Assembly: GCF_019175385.1 (NCBI RefSeq) | Contig: NC_083337.1 | Coordinates: 21,437,885 to 21,501,884 of the forward strand | Origin: Lycium barbarum | Taxonomy: Eukaryota; Streptophyta; Magnoliopsida; Solanales; Solanaceae | Direction of reading: 5' to 3' | DNA: 64,000 nucleotides | In this document: positions 45,642-58,134 of the stretch, piece by piece | How the letters are laid out: every line of letters starts with the position of its first letter | Position numbering within the stretch: position 1 is the stretch's first letter | Program-made: the position numbers and the translations under genes | The notes under the pieces: generated by a model | Told to the model about the DNA's origin: nothing | Seen by the model: only the letters and a program-made list of their open reading frames with translations | Databases searched by the model: none

Positions 45642-46823
45642 TTAATTAAAAATAACTAAAAAGAAAAAAGAAAAGAAAAAACTATTTTCATCCAAAATAA
45701 AATCAGATCTCTTCCAAACCTTTCTCTTCATCATCCTCAGTTTCGTCGAGATCAAGCCAACATTCTTCTTCACACTAGTAGTTGACAAAACGAAGTGCGG
45801 ACTCGCCTGAGCATTGTAATAGACGACAGTGTGTGGTTTGCCACGGACCGGACTTGACGGTAAAGGTGTCAATGATACAGTTCGGACGGTTATTTTATAA
45901 AATTTATATCATATCAATTTTTCAGTTATTTCACCAAAATTCGATTTTTCGAAACCTTCCCACCATCTCAGTTTTTCTTCGGTATCGGTACGGTTCGATT
46001 AATTTTCAGTTATTTTTTTTTTAAAACATCATGTTATAGTCAGTGGTAAAAGTTAAAGACACAATATCATGCATACTTCTATAGATTGGCAAAAACTCTC
46101 TAGCATTTTTACTATTTAAAAAGTGATGAATCAAGAAAACATGAAACACGACAAGAATAAAGATTGAACCCACTATTTTACGGTAGTGTAAAACAATGTT
46201 AAGGAAAGACCAATATATAATTTAGATCTCATGAGGGGGCAAATATCAATCAATATGGGACTCAAGAATTGAGTTTACTAAAATTAAGTATCCAATAAGA
46301 GAAATTTAAAATCATACGAGAGGAAAGATATATAATACTTTGTAGCTTTCTATCCAAGATCGTTAGAATACTTTGTAGCTTACAAGCTAGGTACTACTCG
46401 AGATGCTAGAACTAGATTAATTTCAATATGAGTAGTATAATAGGTTTCAGAGTTGGAACTTCAGGTGTTACTTATGTTGTCAGCTTGTAGTCGTTTTCAT
46501 CATCACGAACCCAAAGTGAAAATTTTAATATTTTATTATATTAAAATGTAATATATAAAATATATTTTACACATATAAAGTTATTAGATTGGTTAGGTAT
46601 TATTTCAGTTTATTTATATAAAATTAAAAACCAACATAATTATTCAGTACGGTTATAAATCTATATAAAAATCGTCGGTTTTATCAAAAGAAACCTAAAA
46701 ATCGGTTCGATACAATACGGTTCGGTCGATTATGTCGATTTTTTGAAAATCATTGACACCCCTACTTGACGAAGCACTAACATATGGAGTGGAACACGAA
46801 CTATCAATATCGTCAGGGAACAT
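45642..46823 (-). pseudogene. DUF1645-like gene fragment split by a hAT MITE
   Basis: From ATG at 46821-46823 the minus strand reads MFPDDIDSSCSTPYVSASS, then meets MITE 2. With the MITE and one TSD copy removed, the frame continues SPVRGKPHTVVYYNAQASPH, FVLSTTSVKK and WKRSDFILDEN, ending at 45642. The CSTPYVSAxSSP...A-ASP-HFVLS pattern is the hallmark of plant DUF1645 proteins as I recall them. Their molecular role is not well established. The protein is much shorter than family members; the true start, further exons and the 3' end are uncertain. The upstream region to 47336 is C/T-rich on this strand, like a leader. Confidence 0.5.
45861..46764. mobile_element. hAT-type MITE 2 (904 bp) inside the DUF1645-like fragment
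   Basis: TIRs TAAAGGTGTCAATGA and TCATTGACACCCCTA, 8-bp TSD CTTGACGG / CTTGACGA. Subterminal text (ACAGTTCGGACGGTTATTTT; ATACGGTTCGGTCGATTATG) is of the same family as MITE 1, though the interiors have diverged. Confidence 0.85.
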
Positions 46824-47729
46824 GCCGGCCTCCGCGGCGAAACCGATTTCAGGCCCAACGACAACGAACCAGCTGAAGACTATAATTTCAATTTCAAGCC
46901 AAACAATTTCAATTCCAAAGTCAAGCTCTGTAAAAAAATTGACAGCAAGAGTTCCGGAAATTTTTTGTGGGAAGCTTCAAATGAATTTTAATGGAGTCTT
47001 CAAATTTTCATATGAACATTCTTCATCCAAAGTGACAAAAAGGTGCTTTAATCAAGAAATTAAGCGGAAATAAACAACTATCGTTCATTTCAATTAAAAT
47101 TTTGCCAGCAAAATTGAATTCCAAATCTGGGTTTTCACACCAATATTCAAAGTGTTTGAACAGTGATTTTCCGACAAAGATGGCCAGATTTTTCTCTCCC
47201 TTTCTTTCAGTTTTTCCTATTTCGTTCTTCCATATTCTCGTAAGATTTTCCAAATTTAGTGTGGTGGTGTTTGGGTGGATGGTGGTAGAAGGTGGAATAA
47301 GTGGCACGAAGAGTGAGGTAGAAGAAGGAGAATAGTATAAGAACTATTCACCAAAAAAAAAAACTACACACAATATGTCTAGTCAGCGAAAAGTGCCTAA
47401 ACAACACAGTCGAATTCTACTTTAGGTGTCTAAATGGTGCAAGGTTCAATTGAGGTGTCTAAGTGAAATTTTTTATCAACCACAGGTGTTTTTCGATGGG
47501 TTTTCCTATGTGAAATATTATGGATTTCTTAATTGGTGTTTTTGAACGGGACTGGAGCTAAGTTCATACATGAATTGAGTTTTGAAATTTCTTCTAAAGC
47601 CAACTTCAGTTTCTTGAGATCTCCAACGGAACGTAACTGAATAGTAATACAACAGACATTTTCTTGTTTCTCTCGTTTTGTTTTGCGTTTGTTATATGAT
47701 GTGCCTCTTAACAAACAAGTGTCATCAAA
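46824..47729. other. Interval upstream of the DUF1645-like fragment to the tRNA
   Basis: Holds several short ORFs on both strands (for example minus 47023-47307) with no recognisable family. The stretch 47195-47340 is pyrimidine-rich on the minus strand. TGAAATTTTTTATCAACCACAGG at 47464 and nearby text look repetitive. No other gene is supported. Confidence 0.4.
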
Positions 47730-47802
47730 GCGCTTGTAGTCCAACCGGTTAGGATAATTGCCTTCTAAGCAATAGACCCGGGTTCGACTCCCGGCAGACG
47801 CA
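47730..47802 (+). tRNA. tRNA-Arg (anticodon TCT)
   Basis: The 73-nt cloverleaf folds with a D stem GTCC/GGAT, anticodon stem ATTGC/GCAAT around CTTCTAA (anticodon TCT, decoding AGA), and T stem CCGGG/CCCGG around TTCGACT. The acceptor stem GCGCTTG/CAGACGC has one C-A mismatch (pair 4) and one G-T pair. The A box (TAGTCCAACCGGTTAGGA) and B box (GGTTCGACTCC) of the internal Pol III promoter are present. A T-rich terminator (CCTTTTATTTTTA) follows. Confidence 0.85.
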
Positions 47803-47866
47803 TTTCCTTTTATTTTTAGGGAAAATTACGCTTGCATTTCCTTTTATTTTTAGGGAAAATTACGCT
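47800..47866. repeat. 34-bp tandem duplication starting at the tRNA 3' end
   Basis: GCATTTCCTTTTATTTTTAG...GGAAAATTACGCT occurs at 47800 and again at 47834. The first copy includes the last three tRNA bases and the T-run terminator, so the terminator is duplicated. Confidence 0.85.
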
Positions 47867-48482
47867 CTATGTCTAATGGGAGAAAATATTTACCCATATT
47901 TTGAGTTTGTTACCCGGTTTAGTCCATATTTGTTTATATACACCTTTTATACACTTTTATACAAGGTTGATACATTATGTATAATGTTTTCCCCAGTATA
48001 ATGTTGTATAATATTGTATAAACTGAAAATATGGCAATGTAGCGTAATATTTTATGTTGGGTTGTATATTTTGGAAGTTTCCGTTTAATACTTAAGTGAA
48101 GTTTAAGGTATGTATGGAGAGAAGTTTTGGAAATAATAGGCAATAGAGGGGGGGCGGGGTAAACTAGGGAGGTTAGACTTGATACTTAAGAGAAGTTTTA
48201 AGTTATGGAGAATCAATGTGTTGTAGCACAGTCCATCCAATGTCACTGTCCAAGCTCTATGACGCATTATAGGTCGTTCCATAAGTTTAAAATTGTAGCA
48301 ATACTATAGTGTAATGAGACGATATAGAAAGTGTATTAACTGCAACTTGCTGACTAAACTTTTTGTGCTTTCAGTGTTGTCAATAGAGGAAGTAAAGAAT
48401 GAATTGCCTATTTCTAAGTAAATGTAGTTGTCTTTCAATTGTGCTCATTTAATGTTCGGTGAATTATTTAATGAAAATTTTA
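47867..48482. other. AT-rich spacer between the tRNA and the hAT element
   Basis: Contains TATACACTTTTATACAAGGT and TATAATGTTGTATAATATTG repeats. No gene recognised. Confidence 0.4.
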
Positions 48483-49202
48483 CTTGTCATTAAGCCTGTC
48501 AACCGGTCCGGTTGGACCGGTTAAAACCGGTAACTGGACCGTTTAAACTGGAATCGGTGGACCGGTTTACCGGTTAACGGTTTACCGGGATTTTTATACC
48601 GGTCCAGTTTTCAATTTTTGGGACCGGTTGACCGGTTAAAACCGGTTAACCGATCAATTTTTTTTTTAAATCTGCTGCGTGGACTGGACCGTTGGGCAAC
48701 GACAGTCCATTTTGCAAAAAATGGCCGTTGCCAACAGCTCCAAACGTCCCTTTTGGCCTCCCAAACTTTTTTTTATACACTTTGACTCATCCCCCACCCC
48801 TATATAAACCCCTCTCCATTTCCAATTTTAATCCACACCAATTCACTCTTCTCTTTCTCTCAATTTCTCTCAATTATAGCTACTTTGCAACAATTAGGCA
48901 CTTTAAATTTCTCTCAATTAAATATTATAAAGTTTTATTTTAGTTTCAATTATTAATTTTGCAATTATAAAAAAAAATTGTTGGTGGAGTTGGTGATCTT
49001 GCAACAATCCGAAGTAGCTCCAAAGCTTTGGTGGATTTGCAATTCTAGTCGCCTTCACTTTGGTGGAAAGTAGTCCGGCAATTTGGTACCTTCGTTCCAA
49101 CTCTATCTTTATTTTCCGCTATTTAATTTACGCAATTTAATTTGTTGCAATTTATTTTCTTGTGATTTATTTGCATGTGATTTAAATTAATTCTATTTAA
49201 TA

Positions 49203-50534
49203 ATGTCGAAGAGAGTGAGACGTGGTGGCGGTAGTAGTAGTATTGTTAGGGGTGGGCTTAATGAGGACACATTTGTGAACGAAACACCTAATTTAGGTAT
49301 TGATATTTGTGAAAATAATCCACTTTTAGATCATTAGATAATGTAACATTATACCGGCACTTTTAATGAAATTGATGATGATGATGATGATGATGAAACA
49401 CAAGCCCCCGAAAATCTCATAGGAGATACAGGTCCTGCACAATCACATACACAAGACAAACCGCTAAGAACTCGGAAGCCAACCACTAGAATTTGAAAAT
49501 TTATGACTAAAAATAAGGAAAGACAAACAGCTACATGTAGTTTATGTAAATAAGAATTTGTTTTTAGGCAACAAACTAGTAAGGATGATGGAACGGGTTC
49601 ACTAACGGGACATATGAAATCTAAACATAAGGATGTTTGGGGAGAGAAAACGGGTCCAAATGTGGGGGGTATTCAACAAACAATAGACCTACGAACTTGT
49701 AGAAATTTTAGCCATGACAAGAAAAAAAAGCGTATAGAAATAGCTAAAATAATTACTTTTGATGCTCTACCATTTTCCTTTCCTTTGGATTTGGGGTTTG
49801 TTACTTATATTCCACGTTGCTATAATCCAATGTTTGAGGGTATTCCTAAAAGTACCTATAGAGCGGATATTATAGATTTATATAAAAAATATAGATTTTA
49901 TTTGCGTCATGTATTTAATTCTTTAAATTGTAGTGTTTCTCTTACTGCCTATTTGGGTCTTAGTCTTAACAAGTTAGATTTTTTTGCTATTACATGTCAT
50001 TGGGTTGATGATAATTGGGTGATGCAAAAAAGAATTATAACTTTTTTATATGATGAAGGGAAAGGTCGTCATGACAGAAATTTTTTAGCGGATTCAATGT
50101 CAACTATTCTGAATTTTATTTAACATTTATAGAAAAACACTTTGTATTGCCTTAGATAATGCTTCTAATAATACAAATGCGGTTGGTCTTTTAAAAGGGA
50201 ATTAAACCCTGCACTAAAAAATATTTTTCATGTGAGATGTAGTTATCACATTTTAAACTTGATTGTTAGAGATGGTCTTGACTATTTTGAAGATTCTATT
50301 CAAAAAGTTAGAAATGCGGTTGCTTTTCTTTTTTGTAATGCTAATAACCAAAAAATGAGATATTTTAAGAATTCTTATGTGCAAAATGGCCTTAGACCTA
50401 GGAAAATTCAAGTAGAAGTTGACACTAGGTGGAACTACACTTACATTATGTTACAACAAGCATATGATTATAGGATTCCCATACAACAAGTTCACAACCA
50501 TTCTAATACGGATAGTGATGATTGGTTAAATATT
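49203..50534 (+). pseudogene. hAT transposase, N-terminal part
   Basis: Likely start MSKRVRRGGGSSSIVRGG at 49203. A stop follows at about 49337. A BED-type zinc finger comes next (CSLCK-stop-EF...HMKSKHKD, with a TAA near 49549). The catalytic region contains SVSLTAYLGLSLNKLDFFAI and TCHWVDDNWVMQKRIITF. Family members usually have TSD-W at the first site, so the first catalytic Asp seems lost (TAYLG). CIALDNASNNTNAVG is the second site, after a stop at 50121. The part ends DSDDWLN, where the CACTA element is inserted. It would have excised and reinserted this hAT element. Confidence 0.85.
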
Positions 50535-52118
50535 CACTACTAAAAAACTAGCGTTTGGTGACGGAATATTAGCCACAGACCATATTCTGTCGCTAATTAA
50601 CGACGGATTAGCTACGGATTGCTCATTTTGTCGCGAGAAAAGCAACTAAAATTTTATCTCATTATATAGCGACGGATTAGCAACAAAAACTGAGTTTCGT
50701 CACTAATGATTAGCGCGAAATTTTGGCGCCTTAAATTTCACTACAGATTTAGCAGCAGAAGAGGCGCGACAAATTTTATTTTTATGTAGCGACGGATTCA
50801 GCAACGAAAAATCTGTCGCTAGGCCTTTTAATTTTTCTCGAAAAAAATATATATTTACAGCAACGGAAAAATTTGTCGCAATATTAATCATTAAAAGAAA
50901 TCAATGTATTATTTAGCGACGGAATATAAAATCCGTCGCTATTCCGTCGTTAAGTGTTAAAACAGAAGATATATCCTAGCGTAAACATTTATTTCATTTC
51001 ACTTCAAAACACACCCAACACAGATATAGAGAGAGAGTGTGCGAAATTGCTAACATAGAGAGAGAGAGAGCGCACAACATAGATCAAAATAATGTGAATC
51101 TAGAGTTTCTATTGTGTTTTTCTCTTCTTCTGTTGCATCTTTTATCTAAAGGAAAGGTATGTTTTGATTTTTCTATGTTTTATGGGCAGTTTCTTTCTTC
51201 TTTATCTCCTTCTTTGTGTTTTCTGACATTAAACCTAAAATAGAAATTAAGAAATCTGTGTTTTTTTGCTTATTATCTAAAGGACAGAGTGTCTTTAAGT
51301 GTTTTTTTGGCTAAAATCGAAGGTGGGTGTCTTGAAAACTGTTGGGTTTATAATTTATTTGAAGGTTAAGTGTTGGGAATCTCTATTTGGGCCAAAATCT
51401 GATGAAAATGGAAATTCGACCTTTGTTTGTGCTAAACCTTGTAGGATAATATTATTTGGTGGTTAAAGTTTGTTTTAATTCGTTGCATGTTGAGAAAAAG
51501 CTTGAAGAACTCAACATTCTTTATATTCTGTGATTTGAAATCAGTGTTAGTGAACTGGGTTTCTTACTCGATTTTTTTTGTACTCTGTGATTTGAAATCA
51601 GTGTTAGTGAACTGGGTTTCTTACTCGATTAACCATTGGTACTGTAGGCTTTCTTTTTCTTTAGACAATTATGTTGAAAGTGCAAATATTAGAGCAATTC
51701 ACTTGTATAAATACATTGTTTTCGTTGGCATGATGTGATTCTGTTGTGGTGTTAATATCTTCACTTTCGTGATACTAGCTCCAGCTGAAGTTTGCTTTGT
51801 TCTTGCTTAGTGGTTGCTTTTGTTCTTCTGAGTTCTGACCTTGCTATAATGAGATTACCAGATTGTCTACTTGAATTGCTTCTCTATCAGATTGTCTACT
51901 TGAATTGTTTCTCAACCATGCATTCTTGCTTTACTTTTGGATTTGTCTTTGTTATTGCTCCTTTCTTACAATAGTAAGAACAAAATGTTCAGTTTTAAAA
52001 ATAGCTTGGAGACAGGTCAAACCACAAAAATTGGTTCAATCATTGGAAAACAGATTAGGTAACTAGCATATTTTATCTGCAAAAATATTCAAAAGTTTGT
52101 TGCTATAACCAAGATGTC

Positions 52119-52379
52119 ACAATCTATATTCTCATCAATGTATCAAATTGCTATTAGTCAGCTTTCCAGTTAGCATGTATACATTTCTAAAGGGAAAAAG
52201 CAGATTTTTAATCAAAAAGAAAAAAGAGTAACCCTCTCATCTACTTGGAGGCTGTAACGGTCTAGATTCTCATCAATGTATCAAATTACTATTAGTCAGC
52301 TTTCCAGTTAGCATGCATACATTACTAAAGGGAAAAAATAGATTTTTAACCAAAAAGAAAAAAGAGTAACCCTCTCATA
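52119..52379. repeat. Two direct copies of a ~120-bp segment in the CACTA element
   Basis: Copies at 52119-52240 and 52261-52379 share ATTCTCATCAATGTATCAAA, TTAGTCAGCTTTCCAGTTAG and AAAGAGTAACCCTCTCAT. A third, inverted copy is at 52972-53092. Confidence 0.85.
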
Positions 52380-52458
52380 TAATCTCAGCTTGAGTAACAA
52401 ATATTGTTTATGATGACTTGGGGAAGTTGAAGCTTCAGTGGTTGTTCATTTTGGTTAG

Positions 52459-55400
52459 GTTTACTTTGTGTACAAGAAAGGAGATTATTATCGCTATCTT
52501 GTAGAGTTCAAAAGCGGTGACGATAAGAAAGAGGTTTCTGATCTTTCATTGAAGGCTTATCGGGTAATGGTTTGCTTGTACCTAACTTCTTCTAGAAAAA
52601 TACAGAAGTGCACATATCAGTGTCCACCTCCTTTTCTTGGTTCAGTGCCTTTTATGCAAGAATTGACAGATCTTCTGTTTGCTTAATCCATATTGAATGA
52701 CTTAAATTCAGGCTTTTGACCTCTTAAAGACTAAAGTACCTTTATATGAATGTGTGCATAATATGTATATACAGTGTGTGTGTGTTTGTCTGTCTGTTTG
52801 AAGATTGATCTCAATGCAAGTGACTCGTTTGAGTGGGTAGCATCATGTATGTAAATTTTAGGATGGACCCTTTTTTTTGTTGGAATTTCTCTTTAGTTAG
52901 ACTGTACTACACATGAGAAAAATCCATTCGTTTGTTCTTCCTGGATGCGTGAAGGTTTGAAAGGATCCTGGATGAGAGGGTTACTCTTTTTTCTTTTTGG
53001 TTAAAAATCTGCTTTTTCCCTTTAGTAATGTATACATACTAACTGGAAAGCTAACTAATAGCAATTTGATACATTAATGAGAATCTAGACTGTGACTGCT
53101 AGTAAAATGTTGAAACTTTTTATGTTTACACTTTTGTTTTCTAGATATTTTGTTTTTCTACAGTTTGTTTCCTTTTTACCAATCTCTTGTTTGTCTCAGA
53201 ATCATGTCCCTTAGCTCTGATAATTAGCTAGTCTTTGTATCGATGTAAAAAATATCACTCTCTGGAAACTTTAAAACACACGCTGCATTATTGATGAGTA
53301 GTTCACTATTGAAAGGGACTTTGATATAAATGGTTTGTCACCCTGTCTTCATCAAAAGTATAATTTCTGAAAATATTGGGACTAATAGGGGGAATCTCAC
53401 AATCTGTAAAGTAGAACAGAACTCAAAAATTACATGTTAATGGTTTAATTGGATCTCACTTATTCACCACAAAAAAAAAAAAAAAAGTCTAAAGCAACAT
53501 GTTTTGCTCTTCCTTGTCCTTTAATTTCTCAAAGTCCCCATAAGATGCAATAGAAAATTACCATATAGTAGAAAACTTCAAGAATCAAAACATATTAGTC
53601 TAACATGGATTATCACAAGTCATTGTCTATCTAGTAGGAAAAAATTCAATGTCTTCCCTCCCGTCCCCTTCCCCTGGCCCAAAGAACAAAAAGAAGAAAA
53701 AAAGAATAATAGTGAGAAATTAAACAAATTTAGTCACATAGTAACATAGGCATGGGAAACCTTTGAAGAATTAGAAGCTAACTGGAGCATCATTCCAAAT
53801 TTGAGTGGTCCAATTTTTTCTTTTTCAAAAATTGAATCATGAATATTTGAGGTAATCTTGTAGGTAAGTTGGCCATGATGGGTGCGACAATGTGAAGCCA
53901 GTGTCACTAAGAGCAGAGAAGAAGGACATCTCACCTACTAGGAATGGAATTGAAATTTTGTTAGTTTATCCCAGCGTGCTCACGTTTTCGTTCATGTGCT
54001 TGTTTACAATTGAAGCTGTAATTTTACAGCAATTCATGTTAAGGAAACAATTTGACTTCTTTTGCTGTCTACCCTTGCTAGTTCTTCAACGTTACTTGCA
54101 GTTGGGTTTTTGTGTCATGTGATAGAACCATCTTCTCTGTTTAGTGTATTATATCCATAGGAACTTTCTTTGCTTTTTAGCATGTATTACAGTCAAACCT
54201 CTCTATAATAGCGTCATTTGTCCGGATATATTTTGGCTGCCATAGCCAAAAATTGTTATAGGGAACACATATAATATAATATGAAATATGGGGTCCAAAG
54301 AAAACTTTACTTTTATAGGGGAGAATGACTGTTATAGAGAGGTTCGACTATAGTACTATAGCAGAGGCGAACCCAGGATTTTAAGACGGCAGGGGCACCA
54401 TTATCTTAACATAAAAGAGAGTGTAATCAGAAAACATTGGAATACTAAGGCAGCAACAAAGTATAGGAATTTCATTAGCAAAATTAAACAAAAAAGGATT
54501 AAGCCGGATTATGTGTCTGATAATGTGTGGGAACGTTGGTTGCAACTTTGGGCGGATCCTAAGTGTGTCGAAAAGTCGGAAATAAATACAAAGAATCGTT
54601 GTGGAGGGAAAAAAGTTGTTGCCGGGACTCACACGGGTGGCTCTATCTGCATTGGGGAGCATCGCAAGAGACTTGTAAGTATATATTTTTTCATACACTC
54701 TTAAATTTTTTATATTTACTACTTGAAAAATACTACTTGAAAATTGTTTTTTCAAGGTGTTTTTTGCAGTTCTTGATTCTGGTTTACCTAGGTATATATA
54801 TTGCTATTTTCTTGATTACTATGTTGTTGTCTTTCTTGAATTATTTAGGTTTTTCTATTGTTGGTTATACTGCTATTGTTCTTGGTGTAATTTTCTGAAA
54901 TGAGTAACTTTTGCATAGGCTGTTGCAAAGGGTCGAGATCCAACACCAGGTGAGGTACATTTGCATGTCCATACACATGATCATGATGGAGAATCTTTTG
55001 TTGATGAGCGTGCCCGAGCTGTCCATGTAAGTTCAAAATTTTATAATTTCACAATTAAACTAATGAAAAACTTAAGCCTTATATGATGACTTTAGTAAAT
55101 AGTCCGGCTGCAAATATGCAGACAGTATTTTCTGGTACTGTGCCCTCAGCTTGATATAACACTCTTTAGGAACTTATTGCAAGGAAATCCTTAGCAAAAC
55201 GAATTGCACTTCACTTTATAGTTAGATCATTGACATAGCTGATTATCTTTGTGATAGTATAATCCATGCATTGCACTGCTTTTACCTAGCTGCTGTAAAC
55301 AGCAGTGTTTTTCCCAAGCAGTATTGCCCATTCTTCATTTGATCTGCACAAATGATGCACTGATTCCCTCCAGCTGCTTCAAGTAGCAACATGTGAAATC

Positions 55401-57441
55401 ATCTGTAACTTTGTGAACCTGCAGATCAGAAAACCAGCAAGCCCAGGCTGCAGCTGCTTCCCAAAGTATGTTCCTTCGTGTGTGTCCCCAACTGTCCATA
55501 TGAACTCCCTTTCATCCATATTTTCCATGCATAGGATCAGTGACCAGTACCAACTGCAGTAATAGACACCAGCTGCTAGCTGCACTGTGTGGTCTGGTGG
55601 AGTAGTAGACTTCATCTGTGTTGGTTTTCCTATCACACCAGCAATTCACCAGCAGCTAGCCTCCAAGCCAAAATCCTTATTTCTCCATGGATCAGTAATA
55701 TCAAGCACACGTCTCGTAAAGGTGTGGTTAATGATAACTAACCTCAAACAAAAATGTATTTTAACTGAGCGGAATGATTAACATGTACATAATGTGGTCG
55801 TTCTATGATAATTGTGTACTTAATTGATGTTCGTCATTTATCATTCTTAAGTCTATTAATTAAGTTTGTTTAAGCAAATCATTCAGCAAGTCGTTAGTCA
55901 AGTGAAGTTTTAATTTATCAACCATGTGCCTCAGCCATCAATGGTATGTTCACTTGTTATTAATTTAATTCCTCACTGATACATACATAGCTTTTCCAAA
56001 CAAAATTTTCAAGTGTGCCAAATTCATTTTACTCTAGCTTCAAAACCTAATCAGATCATGTTTAAATGATAGGTATATAAATGTGATGGAGAAATGATCA
56101 CCAACTATTTGGTACAAAGAATGGCAGCATTCCTTTCATTTAGCTATAGAATACCGGTTGAACAAATCAGACATCTTCAATCCGCCAGGAAAATATGTAG
56201 TATCAGACTATCAGGACATAGTCACATAGCAGAAACAATATATTTTCCACATTTGGCACACTTGACTCCAATTTTGCAGCAATCCTTATGTCTGCACAGT
56301 TTTTTTTTTTAATCCTTGTGTTCCCCTGCTGACTTGCAGCAGCAACAAGTGCTGCATTTATGCAACCTTGTGCCTGTTAGTCTGTATAACTTGTACACCA
56401 ACATCAACCAAACCAAGTCCGCAAAGTGACAACACTAGCCTGTTCCTGTGATGCAGTGGAACCAGCTGCTAGTTGCCCTATTCAAACTCCCATAGCTGTT
56501 ACTCCTTGTGTAATAATGCTGAAATTGAATCCTTTGAGCCCTGTTATTGCTTTCCACCTGCTGCACATAACACTGTTGTTCTCCTACCATCACTACAGCA
56601 ACAACCAACTCCTAAGTTGCATATCCTATTGATGTTGGTCAATTTACTTTTGCTTGATATAAACAATCTACTAGACAGGAAGAACTAAAAAGTAGTATCA
56701 ATAATGACTTAAATCAGTAGGAAATAGCCTGAAATTGTCCTTCTATTTGTTGTTTAGGAACTCTAATTGTCTTTTTTTTTTCATGTTCTGTTACTTGACT
56801 ATGAGATAGTGTATATGATCATTTATATCCAAGTTGTATGAAACTCTTTTTTGTTGGTCATCATGACACTTCAATTCCAACGAAAAATGGATAAATATCT
56901 GCTCTCTTATCTTTGGAATTCATTTCTCTTTTTATTTGGTAAAATTGAATGGTTAGTATTCTTGATGTTTTAATTTCACTAATTATTACAGGAAAGATAT
57001 CAAGAAATATTACGGGAAAAATCACAGTCTCAGTCTGATATTGATCAATGTGAAGCATATTACGAAGCTGCTGGGGGAACAAGGAAGAGAAGAATATATG
57101 GTCTTGAATCTCAAGCACAAAGTTATTATGGGCCGAATCTTTGTGTCAATTTTGGCTTTAATGCTTCAGCATCAGCAGCACCTTCAACTTCTCAATCAGC
57201 ACCTACAGAAAATATGGAGGAGTTAGTGATGCGATTGATTCCTACACTGACTGATCGCTTGCTTCCTTTATTTATTGAGAAGGCACGCGGAGTGATTTCT
57301 TCACCATCACATCATCCAAATACTCCTATCGACAAACCATCAGTTGTGACACCCATAGTGCCTCCTCCTACTACTGCTAATGTTGACGATGTTGATCCTT
57401 TAGTTTCTGATGATGATCGTAGTCCTTCACCCATGCATTAG
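52459..57441 (+). CDS. TNP1/TnpA-like CACTA gene (plant Ptta/En/Spm transposase family)
   Basis: Visible exons: 52459-52563 ([20 protein letters not shown]), about 54405-54674 ([52 protein letters not shown]), 54919-55026 ([20 protein letters not shown]) and 56992-57441 ([20 protein letters not shown] to a Pro/Ser-rich acidic end and TAG). The last three join in frame at GT-AG borders. The WxxW, SExN..NR and HTGGS...R pattern fits Pfam Transposase_24, from memory. In En/Spm the TnpA-type product binds subterminal repeats, which are abundant here. The 5' exons are not fully resolved and the link from the first exon to the second is inferred. No stop lies within the listed exons. Confidence 0.65.
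52972..53092. repeat. Inverted copy of the ~120-bp CACTA internal repeat
   Basis: ATGAGAGGGTTACTCTTTTT...CTTTCCCTTTAGTAATGTAT...AACTGGAAAGCTAACTAATA is the reverse complement of 52261-52379 with a few differences. It lies in the intron after exon 52459-52563. Confidence 0.85.
54190..54350. mobile_element. Small TA-flanked MITE in a CACTA-gene intron
   Basis: CAGTCAAACCTCTCTATAA at the left and TTATAGAGAGGTTCGACTA at the right are inverted repeats, each flanked by TA (54188-54189, 54351-54352). It has mariner/Stowaway-like behaviour, about 161 bp, and encodes nothing. Confidence 0.7.
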
Positions 57442-58134
57442 TTTTTTATGTTATCTGCTTTTTGTTGGAAAGAACAAAATTATGCACTAACAATACTTGA
57501 TGGATGTGTGGGTTCTTTTGGTAGTTGATAGCTTGGTGTTGTCGGTGTTTTGGACTTAACGATTAGGATTTCGCTATCTATTTTGATTTTTTTTTATATA
57601 AATATTATTTTATGTGAATGTCAGTTATTTTTAAGGGTATTTATTAATTTGTATTTAGTATGTTTCAACAGGTGTATTTAAAAAAAAATCAGAAGAAAAA
57701 TATTTGTGACAGATTTGCGACGGATTTTGGTCATTGCTAGAGGGAAAACAGTAGGCTACAGACTGCGACAAACATTGTATTGTCGCTAAATGCAGGCACA
57801 GATAATTCAATATTTTGCGACGGATTGGCGACAATGGTTTTCGTCGCTAATTTACTAAAACGACGAAATGAAATATGAAATTAGTCACGGAATTCATAAC
57901 AATAGAAACAAAATATTCCGTTGCTATAATGTGGAACGGATCTCATACGTCGCTACTCTGTCGCTAAGTTTGCTACGGATTTCATTTTTTCGTCGCTAAT
58001 AGGTTAGCAACGCGCAAAATCGTAACAGACGACATTCCGTCGCTAATCCGTCGTAACACATGTTTAGCAACAGATATATGCTGATTAGCGACGGAATACG
58101 TCCGTCACTAAACGCTGTTGTTTTTGTAGTGATT

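Larger units (their letters stand above)
50535..58131 (+). mobile_element. CACTA element (7,597 bp) inside the hAT transposase gene
   Basis: Ends CACTACTAAAAAACTAGCGTTT and AAACGCTGTTGTTTTTGTAGTG, flanked by a 3-bp TSD ATT (50532-50534, 58132-58134). Removing it and one TSD restores the hAT codons across the break (DWLN then ITDWEDVNEC). Subterminal TAGCGACGGA-type repeats in both orientations fill about 50560-50960 and 57705-58110. It encodes a TNP1-like gene but no recognisable TnpD/DDE transposase, so it looks non-autonomous. Confidence 0.93.
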
